This document shows positions 1 through 12,714 of a DNA stretch of 64,000 bases, piece after piece. Below the pieces are notes generated by a model that was not told the DNA's origin, did no database searches, and was given only the letters and a program-made list of their open reading frames with translations. The DNA is from Heterohyrax brucei. Taxonomy: Eukaryota; Chordata; Mammalia; Hyracoidea; Procaviidae. A program made the translations under genes and the position numbers. The stretch spans positions 142,820,829 through 142,884,828 of the forward strand of contig CM053143.1 of assembly GCA_028571685.1 (NCBI GenBank), in the 5' to 3' direction. Each line of letters begins with the position of its first letter. Position 1 is the stretch's first letter.

Positions 1-456
1 CATAACTCCCTCTTTCTCCTTCCCCTTTAGCACCCTGAAATTTTTCTGAATCTTTAAGGCCGTTTCTTCAAAAGGACTCTCAGAGGGAAAATTAAGATTA
101 GTGTCAAAACAGACTCAGATTCATAAACTCTGCAACCAAATCCTAGAACCAACTTGCACAAATAACCATTACTTCTACAGCAACCAAAAATACACAACAC
201 TTTGCTAGTCTACCAGTACAGCCAGCCAACCATACCACATACTAAATGCCAATCTCACTGCATAACTAGTGTGTCCTCTGCCTTCCTGGCCATTTTCCAG
301 CTTGAACTTCAACTAGACAGCATAATAGTTCAATGAGAAAGTCAAAACAGGCAATTTTAAACTCATGGCTGTTATGTAAACTCAAACAAACAACAAAAAC
401 AAAACTCAAAAAACCTATTTAGAGTTATTAAACATGCACTGAACCTTAAAACTTCC
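1..456. other. SLAIN2 intron 2 sequence, no feature seen
   Basis: AT-rich intronic sequence without recognisable repeat, RNA gene or coding stretch. Confidence 0.6.
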
Positions 457-620
457 AAAACCAAACTCACTGCTGTCAAGTCAATTCTGACTCATAGCAA
501 CCCTACAAGTCAGAGTAGAACTGCCCCAACAGCGTTTCTAAAGAGTGCCTGGCACATATAAACTGTCGACCATTTTTGGTTGGCAGATGTAGTACTTAAA
601 TGGCTATGCCATTGAGCCTT
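457..620 (-). mobile_element. AfroSINE, minus orientation
   Basis: Starts with the reversed tail (aaaccaaactcactgctgtc, then a degraded GAGTCGATTC-like core). It runs back through ggttggcagatgtagtactt, the reversed region upstream of the B box. Diverged. Confidence 0.8.
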
Positions 621-869
621 ATTCCATACAACAATAACATTCTTAAGAAAGACTGGGACAATTCCAAGAAAGGGTCAAATATATCATCCTTATATTTATA
701 TTCATACTGGCATGCTCCATTACATGCCCTAAATAGCCATAGACACATTTTATCAGCTTGTGAACACTATTACACAAAAAGCATAAAATCAATTTAAACC
801 TAAAGTGTCAAGTGAAAAAATAAAAGAAAAGAAAAACAAGTTAGTGATATTAATATACTTATTAAAGTT

Positions 870-1080
870 GATATTATGTGCCAGAAAAAGTGCTAGGTAT
901 AACAATGACATCATTTATCATGTTAATATAATATGAAAATATAAAAAACAATGAAACGTTTCCAGGTTCATCATTCTCATTACAAAACTGAGCTCACAGA
1001 GCTCAGAGTCACACCAATAAAGTACTGCAGTGAGAACCTGGTCTTCTGAATACTCAAAGCCACATCCTTTTTACCATACT
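870..1080 (-). repeat. MIR-like relic, minus
   Basis: Contains the reversed MIR hallmarks, a 'tgccag..agtgctaggta' segment and a 'gaacctggtcttctgaatactcaaagcc' type end, heavily diverged. Assigned from pattern only. Confidence 0.5.
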
Positions 1081-1382
1081 AGAGTTTCTTCAAAATGTCA
1101 TATGTGAGATGATTGTAGATGATACCAGGCAAACATTTATTTTAACAGCCATTTGTTTTAACTTGTATTAGAGAAAACTAACATTGCAAACACATTATTT
1201 CATAGATATCACTCCTTAAGATGAGGCTAACTGAGTAAAACAAACTGTTAATAAACACAGGGGTATATGCACATGGCAAAAGGTCTCATGACAGTATGCA
1301 AAATGACATTTTGCAAAGGCTACCAAGTAAGGAATGGCCTTCTTGAGAACATACCACTCAATATTTATCTATTTTTTGATTA

Positions 1383-2366
<984 letters not shown>

Positions 2367-2520
2367 TCAGAAACCCTGGTGGTTGTAATGGTTAAGTGCT
2401 ACATCTGCTAATGGAAAGGTTGGCAGCTCACATCCACCAGGCAATTTTATGGCGCAGTTCTACTCTGTCCTATAGGGTCACTATGAGTGAGAATTGACTT
2501 GACAGCAGTGAGCATGGTTT
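2367..2520 (+). mobile_element. AfroSINE, plus
   Basis: Starts gaaaccctggtggttgtaat, with the downstream gcagttctactctgtcctat and the tail gagtgagaattgacttgaca. Nearly full length. Confidence 0.9.
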
Positions 2521-2747
2521 AAGTGGAATTTTATACTTCCTTATTATCTATATATGAACCTATACAGGACTCGATAAACCAAGGAGCTAACAATTTCAAG
2601 TTTTATATCAATCAAGTTAGGGCAATAACAGAAATATTGTTTAGGTGTAAATAGTTAAATAATCTACAGTTTTGACACAGGCAATTACTTTCCCAGTGAC
2701 ATAATGTACATTACCCATGTTTCTCTCTCTCCTCTATTTATTACCTA

Positions 2748-2935
2748 GAAGAGCCCTAGTAGTCCAGCAGTTAGGAGCCTGGTGGCTAAGTGAAAGGCTG
2801 AAGGTTCAAAATCCACCAGTTGCAGCAGTCTATTTCAGTAAAGATTACAGCCTTGGAAACTCTAGTAGGCAGTTCTACTCTGTTCCATGAGGTCTCTATA
2901 ACAGGAAATGGGCCTGACACTGATGGGGTCTATAA
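2748..2935 (+). mobile_element. AfroSINE, longer variant, plus
   Basis: Has the head 'gagccctagtagtccagcag', a B-box-like ggttcaaaatccaccag, then an extra ~30 bp before 'ccttggaaactct' not found in the common copies. The tail is degraded. Probably a second SINE subfamily. Confidence 0.7.
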
Positions 2936-3474
2936 CTTAAATCTATCATTCACATGTACTACTGAGCTCTGATCAAGATAACCAAGGCTAGTGATCATTT
3001 TTCTAGCCTAATCTCTAATCATATGGACAAAAATACTGAAACAAAATCTCAATTTATGAAATAATTTATTAACAACTCAAAATGAAAATGAAACCAATGG
3101 GCTTCATTTACTTTTCAACTTTAATACTGCAAATGTTCTGCATCAAATCGCTACCTCAGCCCACCCCCTTAAAAACTGTGATAACTATTACATATTGATA
3201 CCCTAAGTTAGGAAATGTTTAACAAACTAAACCTCTATATGTGAGTAGAAAACATTTATAAAATCATTTTACGATACTGTCACCACTCTTTCAATATAAA
3301 AAATTCTCTTATACTCACTGGTTTCACACAGTTCACCCATACAAATCCATGTACCTAATTATGTTTTCCTACTGTTGGCTATAAAACTATCATTTTAAAA
3401 AGTGCAAGGAACATAGGTAAGTCACAAAAACATCATGCTTGGAGAACATAAATAACCGGCAATTCCTAAAAAGC
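2936..3474. other. Intron 1, no feature seen
   Basis: AT-rich, non-coding, and no repeat family recognised by eye. Confidence 0.45.
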
Positions 3475-5725
3475 AAACACGTTCATCCAAAAACTTTCAT
3501 CAAGAGAGTAAACAGGCAACATACAGACTAGAAAAAAAAATTTGGCTACCACAAATCTGATCGGCATCTAATCTCCATAACCCATAAGGTAATGCAAAAC
3601 CACAAGAAAAAGGCAAAGAGCCTGTCATGGTTGGAACTGTGTCCCCCCAAAAATGTGTGCAGCCACGTGGCTGGGATATGGTTCCCAGTATCTTGGGACT
3701 GTCCTCCATTGTGTGGTTTTGCCAACCTGTATGTTAAAGGATTAGGGTGGGGCTGTGAATTCCTGCTGTGGGGGAGTTTCCCTGGAGTATGGCTTGCCCC
3801 ACCCTTAATGCTTTTAGCTTGCAAGGAATAAAAGGAAAAAGAAACAAAGGACAATTTGAGAACCTCGCTACCATTGAGCACGCAGCACCGGGAGCAGAGC
3901 GTGTCCTTCAGACCAGAGGTTCTTGCGTGAGGACGCTCCCTGGACGAAGACTGATGCAATACCGGACTTTCCTCCAGAGCCGACAAGGGGAAAGTCTTTC
4001 CCTGGAGTAGACACCCTGAATATGGACTTGCAACCTACCGGACTGTGTAAGAATAAATCTTTCTTTGTTAAAGCCATCCACTCTGTGGTATTTCTGTTAG
4101 AGCGGCCCTAGCTGACTAAAACAGAGCCCAATTAAAAAACGGGCAAAGGATATGAACAGGCACTTCACCAAAGAAGATATCCAGGTGGCTAACAGATACA
4201 TGAAGAAATGCTCATGATCATAAGCCATTAGAAAAGTCCAGATTAAAACTACAATAAAATACCATCTCACTCCAACTAGGCTGGACTTAATCCAAAAAAC
4301 AGAAAATAATAAATGTTGGAGAGGTTATACAGACTGGAACACTTCTACACTGCTGGTGGAAATGTAAAATGGTGCAACCACTCTGGATATTGATCTGGCA
4401 TTTTCTTAAAAAGTCAGAAATATAGAAGTATACACTTGACAGAAAAAAAGATAGAAACAGATATACCATAAGATTTAGCAATCCCACTTCTTGGAATACA
4501 TCCTAGATAAAGGCTATCACATGAATAGACACATGTACACCAATGTTTATTGCAGCACTGTCTACAAGAGCAAAAAGATGGAATCAATCGAGGTGCCCAT
4601 CAACAGATGAATGCATAAACAAACTGTGGTATATTTGCACAGTGGAATACTACACAACAGTAAACAACAACGACCCTAGGAAACATGGAGTCATCTGGAA
4701 GATATGCCTAGCGAAATTAGTCAGGTGTGAAAGGACAAATGTTATATGTGAGACTACTATTATAAGGACTCAAGAAAAGATTTAAACAGGAGAAAACAGT
4801 CTTTGATGGTTACAAAGGTGGGCATGGGGGTAGGGAGAAGGGTATTCATAGATTAGATAGTAGACAGGAACTGAATTAGGTAAAGGAGTGACAGTACACA
4901 GCAGAAGGGAAGTCAGCACTGCTGGACTAAACCAAAAGCTAAGAAGTTTCCTAAATAAAACCAAATACTTCCAAGGACAGAGTAGCAGAGACAGGGGTCT
5001 GAGAACCATGTTTTGGGGGGACATCTAGGTCAGTGGCATAACTTTTTTAAGAAGATGTTCTGCATCCCACTTCGGTGAATGGGGTCTGGGGTCTTAAAAG
5101 CTAGCAAGTGGCCATCTAAGTAGCATCAATTGGTCCCAACCATCTGGAGCAGAAGAGAATGAAAGACATCAAAGACATAAGAAAAATACAAGCCCAAGAA
5201 GACCATCTAATTCAGAGACTACATCAGCATGAGACCAGGAACTAGTTGGTGTCCAGCTACCACCAATGACTGCCCTGACAGGGAACACAACTAAGAGTCC
5301 CTGACACAGTCAGAGAAAAATGGGTACACAGAAGTAGAACTCTATTACAAGACCAGACTAGATGTTCTGGCAGACTGGAAGGTCCCTGGATGACATGGCT
5401 CCAGGACTGTTAGCCCAGGGCTGAAACCAGTCCTGAAGCTAACTCTTCAGACAAAGACTGGACTAGACTACAAGATATAAAACGATACTGGCAAAGAATG
5501 TGGTTCTTTGAGACTAACTGAGTATCTCCTGTCCAGAAGAGATGAGAGAGTGGTGGGAGACAGGAGCTGGTTGAACGGACATGGGAAACACGGGGTGAAA
5601 AGGAATGTTCTGTCACAGAATTGGGAGAGCAGCTAGTTACATAACAGTATGTGTGCAAGATTTTGTATGACAAATTGACTTGGATTGTAAACTTTCACTT
5701 AAAGCACAATATTAAGAAAAAATCA
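3475..5725 (+). mobile_element. L1 3' part (end of ORF2 plus long 3' UTR), split by an LTR
   Basis: The L1 ORF2 end is recognisable before the LTR (tttggctaccacaaatctga) and straight after it (gggcaaaggatatgaacagg), through to 'gtggaatactacacaaca'. A ~900-bp 3' UTR follows, ending in ttgtaaactttcacttaaag and A-rich sequence. The same 3' UTR recurs at 7205, 13681, 22185, 49920 and 55225, which defines an L1 family of this genome. The reading frame is broken and the copy is not functional. Confidence 0.88.
3623..4123 (+). mobile_element. Solo LTR, family A (ERVL/MaLR-like), 501 bp
   Basis: Begins TGTCATGG and ends GACTAAAACA (TG...CA). It is flanked by an exact 5-bp direct repeat gagcc at 3618-3622 and 4124-4128. 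It has 'aataaatctttctttgtta' near the 3' end as a polyadenylation region. It interrupts an L1, so it is younger than that L1. No internal retroviral genes remain. Confidence 0.9.
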
Positions 5726-5729
5726 TGCT

Positions 5730-6012
5730 CAGAAAAAAAAGTCAGACACAAAAGAATACATATACTGCACCCACTATATATGAAATAGGAAAAAAAACCC
5801 CACAAATTAGAGAGACAGAAAATAGATTAGTGATTACTTTGGGTTAGAGTCAGTATGGGGATGAAAATTGTTTTTTAGAGTGCTATAAATGTTCAAAAAG
5901 TACACTGTAGTGATTGTATGATTGTGGAAAACACACTAAATTCATGGAGATAAACAAATAAAATAGGCATATTTTATGGTGTATAAATTATACCTCAATA
6001 AAGATGTCCTTA
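5730..6012 (+). mobile_element. Older L1 3' UTR fragment, plus
   Basis: Pattern typical of old L1 3' ends: 'gattagtgattactttgggt', 'ttggtgattgtatgattgtgg'-like text, and 'tggtgtataaattatacctc'. It abuts the end of the younger L1. Confidence 0.65.
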
Positions 6013-6304
6013 AAGAGTTGCAAGGTGCTTATTAGCATCTTTAAAAATAAGGAAACTATTTTAAACCAAATGAATAAAGCACCAATATTTCACAATCAGT
6101 TAGACTGAAATATCACCTTTCTCTTTAGCATTCCCCCTTGAAGTCCCTATGAGCCCCCATGGTAGCTGTCCAACTTTTGTCAATGTCACTAACTTCCATT
6201 CTAAGTACAGGAGACTTACTTTCTACTTTATTTGTATGTCCTGTTTGAACCTGTAAAGTTGGTATTTATAATTTGAAAAGAGATATTTAAAAAGAGTTAT
6301 GATA

Positions 6305-6540
6305 TAAAACAGATGTAACATGGATGAACCTTAAAAACATAATGCTAAGAAGCAGTCACAAAAGATCACATATTAATGATACCAACTTACATGAAACCTG
6401 CAGAATAGACAAACAGAGAAAAAGTACAACAGCAGTTACCAAGGAATGGGTGAGCAGGGAGAAGAGCAATGGACAGTGCATTCTAATGGATGTATGGCTT
6501 CTGTTTGTCATCACACAGTTCACTGCATAATATCAGGCAT
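6305..6540 (+). mobile_element. Old L1 3' end fragment, plus
   Basis: Contains 'aacatggatgaaccttaaaa' and 'gttaccaaggaatgggtgag', phrases common at the end of old mammalian L1 elements. Confidence 0.55.
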
Positions 6541-6839
6541 AGTGACTGGCATTTACAGATGCTCAAATACCTGCATCTGAGTCAACACTAAATAAAAAAC
6601 CATGATTACAATATTTAAAAATGTAATATGAAATACACCAAAACAGTCATTCTGAGATTGTAGTTTGCTATTTTAAGTTTTTTTAATCTCTCATTAATAA
6701 AAATGTCTTTAGTTTTACCCCCAAATATAGTTTCATAATTCTATGCCATTTTGAGGCTCAATTGTTTTATAATGATTTAATCAGCTTTATTAACATAGCA
6801 ATAAAAGTTCTTGTTATTTACATTTTATCAAACATTTAT

Positions 6840-7060
6840 TAAATGCCAGACATTGTTTCAGTATTTTACATATATCAACTCTTTAAATTCATATAACAAA
6901 CTTATCAGACAGGCTTTATCACAGTCTCCATCTTATATAGATGGGGTCAGGGATACACAGTGAGATTAAGTAACTTTCCATAGCTATTAAGTAGGAAACT
7001 AGCATTGCTCCACAGCCTGCACTGGTAATTATGAGACCTGACTGCCTAATATCACTGCTC
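6840..7060 (-). repeat. MIR, minus
   Basis: Reversed MIR pattern: tgccagacattgtttcagta, then 'agtaactttccatagctatt' and 'agtaggaaactagcattg'. Confidence 0.65.
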
Positions 7061-7204
7061 AAAAAGAATACAGAAGGTCCTTGGGTTAAAGACTTCATAC
7101 AGTAATCATTCTAATGGCCTCAATATGCCCTCAAAAAAAACCTGTTTCAATCATGTCCACCTTGACTTACAGCCTTACCACCAAAAAGATGTAAAATTGT
7201 AATT

Positions 7205-7600
7205 GAACAACCCAACATTTTAAAGGAAAGAATAGCAGGGAGAGGGATCGGGGAACCACGGTTTCAACAGATATCAAGGTCAAATGGCATATCTAGGTTT
7301 TTTTCTAAGAAACTGTTCTGCACCCCATATTGGTGAGTGGAGCCTATGGTCTTAGAAGCCAGCAAGCTGCCATCTAAGGAATATCACCAGATGAAAACCA
7401 AGAACATCAAGAACATGAGGAAAATATATATATGAGACTGTCCAACTGGTCTCTTTTTAGAGGGTGAAGAGGAGATAGGTGTTGAATGACTACTGGAAAT
7501 AGAGTGGAGGGTGAAGAGAGTTGCACAGAGGCAAGTGCTGAGGGTTTTGTATGGCAAATCGGATTGTAAGCTTCCATTTAATCACAATTTTTTTTTAAAA
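7205..7600 (+). mobile_element. L1 3' UTR, internally deleted, plus
   Basis: Same 3' UTR as at 4850-5725 (gaaccacggtttcaacagat, 'gttctgcaccccatattggt', end 'ttgtaagcttccatttaatc') but missing the middle part. Confidence 0.8.
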
Positions 7601-7817
7601 AAAACTGTAATTGATTCCACCACTACAACTAAAGTCACAACTTGATAGGGGTGTGGGGAACTTGAGTTCATCAATGCAATTTGAGTGTTCTTGAATTTTT
7701 AAACTAATCACTGTGTCATTCTTACCATTATACTTGGTCTACGAGCTAATTAAAAGGTGCATAATACTATACTTATCTTTCCAGTTTTTAGGGGAATGTC
7801 ATTAGATTTACCAATAG

Positions 7818-8515
7818 TAAGCCTACTGTCACAGAGTCAGTTCTGATTCGTGGCAAACCTATAGGACACAGCAGAACTGCTCATTAGTGTTTCCAAGGCT
7901 GTAAATCTTCACAGAATGTCAACATGTGTGCATCAATGTATGTAGCAGTTTTGTTAGGCCATGATTCCTGCTATTGTGTGAAGTTCCTTCATGCTGTAAA
8001 TCCTGCTTCTATGATGGTAATGAGGACCAGACACAGTTGTGTTGGTGGGACAGGACTCAAGGTATAATACTACACTGTGCACTGAGGCAATCTTTTGAGA
8101 TATAAAGGCAAAGGAAACAAGCAGTGGGGGACCTCATACCACCAGGAAAGAAGCAGTACAGGGAGCTAAGCACATCCTTTGCGAAGAATTTGGGGTCCCT
8201 GTATGTCAGAAGCTCCCAATCCCAGGGAAGATTGACAACACAGACCTTCCTGCAGTGTCACCAAAGTCTTTCCCCGGAGCTGACATCCTGAATCTGAACT
8301 TTCAGTTTAATGGTCTGTGACATCGACTTTTTGCTATCTTCCCTAAGCCATCCACTTGTGGCATCTATTACAGCAGCACTAGATGACTAAGACACAAAAG
8401 TAGACTGTCCCACCTTTCTTCTACAGAACAGCTGGTGGGTCACAACTGAAGTCTTTTGGTTAAGAGCAGCTGAGCACTGAAGTACTGTGGCACCACGACT
8501 CCTCTTACAACAATA
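7818..8515 (-). mobile_element. AfroSINE (longer variant), minus, split by an LTR
   Basis: Reversed tail and body at 7818-7917 (cacagagtcagttctgattc, 'gtttccaaggctgtaaatct'). The remainder is at 8397-8515 ('acctttcttctacagaacag', 'cttttggttaagagcagctg'). The two halves form one element interrupted by the LTR at 7918-8396. Confidence 0.75.
7918..8396 (+). mobile_element. LTR, family A, inserted in a SINE
   Basis: Aligns by eye with the other family A LTRs: 'ttttgttaggccatgattcc', 'cttcctgcagtgtcaccaaa', 'gccatccacttgtggcatct', end 'gatgactaagacac'. Solo and diverged. Confidence 0.75.
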
Positions 8516-8839
8516 ACGGTAATTACTAGCAAGGCATATTCATTAATGAAATTTCTGAAAAGAACCAGCTTATAAGCAATGAATTGACATTAGCTGCAGA
8601 GTAAGATATCTAATAGCTATTATACATACACATAACAACAACTGAACATAAAACAAACAGGACAGCAGAACATAAAATCATGGTAAATCAAATAACAGGA
8701 CAAAGCAAGCAGAGCAGGCTAAAGAAAGTTCTTAGAACACTTTTGGAGATAATGATATTCTATACTTTCATTATCATTTCATGACTCTCTTTATTCCCGT
8801 TCTGGCATGGAATGAGTTTTTTTGTTGTTGTTGTTCTTG

Positions 8840-9080
8840 TTTTAAATACATTTTTTATTGTTGTAAAAATACAGAGAACAGGATGGTTGCTAATTCAACA
8901 TTTTTCACAATTTAACTAAATCATTTACATCACTCATGTTGTACAACCACCACCACCACTTGCTGCCAAGCTCTCCATTCCGTAAGTGAACAATGCTACC
9001 AACACAAGGATTCCCACCCACCCAGCCTCCTGAGCCAGTAACTACTACTAGACTCTAATCTCTGTATTTTACAGCATGTG
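8840..9080 (-). mobile_element. L1 3' UTR fragment, minus
   Basis: Reversed L1-type 3' UTR: 'tttttattgttgtaaaaata', then 'gttgtacaaccaccaccacc' and a C-rich stretch. Confidence 0.55.
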
Positions 9081-9187
9081 TTTTTAAGTGAATCAAAACA
9101 GTTTTGATATTAGTTGGGGTGTTAGAACTCTGAAGCTGGAAATCATGGCTTTAACGTACACATCAAAGTAAAACTTCAAGTGCTACG

Positions 9188-9340
9188 GCAAAGCTGGAGT
9201 CCTGGTTGTCTAACCAAAAAGGCTGGCAGTTTGATCCAAGAGCCACTCTGGGAATCCCATGGGGCAGTTCTATTTGGTTCTAAATGGTTGCTGTGAGTCA
9301 GAACTGACTGGACAGCAATGGATTTGGTTTTGGGAGACAC
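9188..9340 (+). mobile_element. AfroSINE, plus
   Basis: 'ggagtcctggttgtctaacc' head, 'ccatggggcagttctatttg', tail 'gagtcagaactgactggaca' ending in gtttggttt-like sequence. Internal part shortened. Confidence 0.8.
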
Positions 9341-9732
9341 AGTTTTGTGGGGAAACAACAGTTACAGTCAGACCAATCTAGAGTGCATCAATCAAAAACT
9401 GAGCGTTTTTTTTTTTTGGGAAAAAGCATCAGGAAGACTGAGAGCAGAGTATCAAACTATATTAGCCTCTGCAAATTGTGGCCCACGCCCTTTCAATCTT
9501 CTCTCTCCCATACTCCAGTAAATAACTTTTCTAGCCTAGTTAAACCGATCAAAGAAATGTTCACCACATGCATCAAGGAAAGTTAACTCACAAGTGTCTT
9601 TGTTTACAGATCTTTTTGCTATGTAAACAAACAGACAAACAAAAAAGAATTTCCTTTCTGCTTTCCTTATCTGCAATTCCCAGTTAACATGCCTGGCTGC
9701 TAACTGAAACACTAGAGGCATGAGTCCACCCA

Positions 9733-9880
9733 GATGAGTCTTGGAAGAAAGTCCTGGTGATCTATTTCAAAAAACTCAGCCACTGAAAATCCTATGGTTT
9801 CAATAAGCTCGGTTCTACCCTGACACATAAAGAGTTTTCATGTGTCAGAATCAACTCAATAGCAACTAGTGGTAGTTTTA
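9733..9880 (+). mobile_element. AfroSINE, diverged, plus
   Basis: Shows 'gaaagtcctggtgatctatt', 'gttctaccctgacacataaa' and the tail 'gtcagaatcaactcaatagc'. Confidence 0.6.
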
Positions 9881-10156
9881 TTATATCTTCACTTACATAC
9901 CAATTCTTTACATTTCACAAAGTTTTCCAATTACTGTAGTTCTTATGACTATTCCCTTAACAACTTAACACTGTACTTATCCCATAGTGGCTACTCAATA
10001 TTTTATAACTATTACTAGGATAATCATTCATCCCAGTTTGCCCATGAATTTCTAACTTAACCCTATTGTTCTGGTATCTGGTTAGTAATCCCTTAGTTCT
10101 CACATGGTGTCCAGATTTGTACAACAAATTATACAATCACTTTAATTAGTCTTGAT

Positions 10157-10200
10157 TTTAAGAATATTACTATAATAATACATATTATATATTATAATAT
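10157..10200. repeat. AT-rich imperfect palindrome
   Basis: Contains tttaagaatattactataat, the same sequence as the right arm of the inverted repeat at 10471-10541. A nearly self-complementary TATAATA/TATTATA run follows. Confidence 0.55.
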
Positions 10201-10462
10201 TCAACCCACATACATACTACTGTCACACTAATGTTTCCAAAACACCACTATGTTTAGAACATTCTAATATTCAATAAACCTCCTCCTAGATTTCCCAGGC
10301 TGTTCACAGTATGGTCCCTAACCCAATGATTCAGCATTGTTTTTCACATCTTCTCCAATAAATTCACACGTTAAGGGTGTAGTCTCAAGTATTGTCACGT
10401 GCTTTCTCTCCTCCACTCAAATGTAGCACTCATTATTTTCCCTGTGTTTTATGACTCTGAAA
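10201..10462. repeat. Intronic duplicated segment, copy 1
   Basis: Matches 11251-11427 over nearly all of that copy, starting at caacccacatacatac and ending at gactctgaaacag. Copy 1 has ~75 bp more (about 10328-10405). Not a recognised repeat family. Confidence 0.75.
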
Positions 10463-10470
10463 CAGCAAAA

Positions 10471-10541
10471 TAGTAATATTCTTAAATATTAATATTTACA
10501 GTATTATACTACTACAATACTACTATTTAAGAATATTACTA
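10471..10541. repeat. Perfect 18-bp inverted repeat with 35-bp loop
   Basis: Left arm tagtaatattcttaaata (10471-10488) and right arm tatttaagaatattacta (10524-10541) are exact reverse complements. Confidence 0.9.
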
Positions 10542-10831
10542 TCTTATGATGTAGAAAATCTAAATGAAATAAGTTAACTAGAACACAGTACTTACTCCTA
10601 TAATACAACACTAGATATGTCTGTTGAAGCTGACATCATACCAGTAACAATGTCTGCAGACATTTTTGGCTGGCCAGTGATGCTATAAAACATTCTACAA
10701 TGTATAAGTCAGACCCACAACAAAGAAACATCTGGCCCGAAATGTCATGGCTGAGAAACCCTGCTCTAAGGTTATCCTTATATGAGTTAATAGGATCAAG
10801 ATAACCTTTTCAAAAAAAAAAAAAACTCATT

Positions 10832-10975
10832 GGGAGGATGAGACACGTATGGAGCAGAGAGGTACAGTGTGCTATCACCGGGCAGGGAGAGCAGTGGAAG
10901 CTGCATATAAGTGGACATGTAAATTTATATGGGAAGGTACGTTTTCACTCAGTCATAATACAAAAAAAAAAAAAA
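10832..10975 (+). mobile_element. L1 3' end fragment, plus
   Basis: 'cagtgtgctatcaccgggca', 'tttcactcagtcataataca' and an A13-14 tail. It matches the 3' end of the L1 at 13681-14925 read from the other strand. Confidence 0.75.
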
Positions 10976-11250
10976 GAGGGGGGAAACTCTAAGGGGACTT
11001 TTTTTTTTTAATAAGAGGAATTAAACAATCTTTTTGAAATCTAAGTGGTATCTACATTTCCTTTGTAGGTTAAGAGACCTGACCTGTAATCACCTAGCTT
11101 GATATGATTTTCATGCAACCCATTACATAAATAGTTCAGATGAACCATGGATTCAACTGAGTTCATGCTCTGTCATGGGCATTTGGGCACAAAAGGTAGA
11201 CAAGGGTCCACTGCCAAGCCTACACAAGTGGCTGTGACTGCTGTTTCAAC

Positions 11251-11427
11251 CTACATACACACTGTCATGCTAATTTTTCCAAAACATCACTTTGTTTAGA
11301 ACATTCTAATATAGAATAAAACTCCTAGATTTCCGAGGTTGTTCACAGTATGGTCCCTAAATGCTTTCTCTACACCCCACTCAAATGCAGCACTCATTAT
11401 TTTCCCCGTGTTTTATGAGTCTGAAAC
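11251..11427. repeat. Intronic duplicated segment, copy 2
   Basis: Second copy of 10201-10462, 1,050 bp away in the same orientation. Differences are scattered, plus one ~75-bp internal deletion. Confidence 0.75.
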
Positions 11428-12561
11428 AGAAAGAAACATCCATCTATACCCACCGAAATTCTAAGTCCTGGCTCTCACCTTCATATCCATATAAACCTTT
11501 CTTCTATAAACTCTTCATACTGCTGCTGCCTAGCTAAACTTTTAACAATCTTGGAGCTTAGTTTCATACAGCCATTTTAACAATTTATGTAGCAGCTACT
11601 GTTGGCATGGTGCCAGACAGTGATATAAAAATAAATTAAGGTACAATGAATAATTAAACTTCACATAGTTCTGGTCTCTCTTGCCCAAAGGTTACTACTA
11701 CCATCAACACCTATAGTACTTATTCATCAAGATCCAAATTTCTAGATTCTAGAATCTTTATTATTATTATTGGATTTTCCTTTTTAATCCACTCCAGATC
11801 AGCTCTAACTAAGAATACTAATGGCAAACAAGAATTTCACTATGATAAGTCAACACAGGCCCACTCTCTCTCTCTTACAGGAAAAAACAAGTAGGCCCAC
11901 TCACAAAACTTGTTTCATATCCTAAAATTACTACTCTTTCTATATCTAATAAATGGATATTATAAAAAACAATCTAGTCTTACTGTAATTGTAAAATATA
12001 CTACTGATTAGGTAATTAAGTAATTACTAAAAACTTTTCTACTAACTTGATACTAACAGCATCTATTAAATGTCACTTCTCTAGCTTAACAGAATTAGGG
12101 GTCGCTTATACCTTTAGCCTAATCTATTCATGCTGCTTATTCACACCTTTCAAATACAATTAACTCTTAAAAGTCACAAATATTTGGGTACTGTTTTACT
12201 CTTTCACAGAAAGAAGAGCTTTTGAATGTAGTAGTGAAGGGCTGTGTGCAGAATTTCCTTCTAGTAAACCACAGAAGTGGAAGACAGTCTGATTCACCCT
12301 CATGAGTATCAAATCTAATTTTTAAAACACTATCTACATCTTCATCTTTCAAAATGTTTTCATAAATTTCATATCAGATAATGTGGTACTACATTAATGC
12401 CACAAAACTAGATTGCTTCTATTGACTCGACGACACTTGGCTTGGCTCTATTATTCCTCACATTTCAAGAAGACATAATCATTTTTTCTTTGGGGGCAGG
12501 GGGACAGGAGAACAGTAGTGAGAATCTAACCTGTTGCTCCAACTCATGGCTACCTCATCCT
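11428..12561. other. Intron 1, no feature seen
   Basis: AT-rich sequence with no repeat, RNA gene or coding exon that I can support. It could contain conserved non-coding elements, which cannot be judged without an alignment. Confidence 0.45.
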
Positions 12562-12714
12562 TAAAAACAAAAATCAAATCCATTGCCTTCAAGTCAACTC
12601 CAACTCACAGACACATTATAGGACACTTTCTAAGGAGCAGCTGGCAGATTAGAACTGCCAACCTCTTGGTTAGCAGCCATAGCTCATATAACCACTGAGC
12701 CACCAGGGCTCCTC
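12562..12714 (-). mobile_element. AfroSINE, minus
   Basis: Reversed tail 'attgccttcaagtcaactcc', body 'ctaaggagcagctggcagat', and reversed head 'aaccactgagccaccagggc'. Confidence 0.85.

Noticed and set aside
3546-3986. 146-codon minus-strand open frame, and overlapping frames to 4111
   Set aside because: It lies antisense over the family A LTR and L1. Similar frames occur at 18033-18407 and 60350-60685 because the same LTR recurs.
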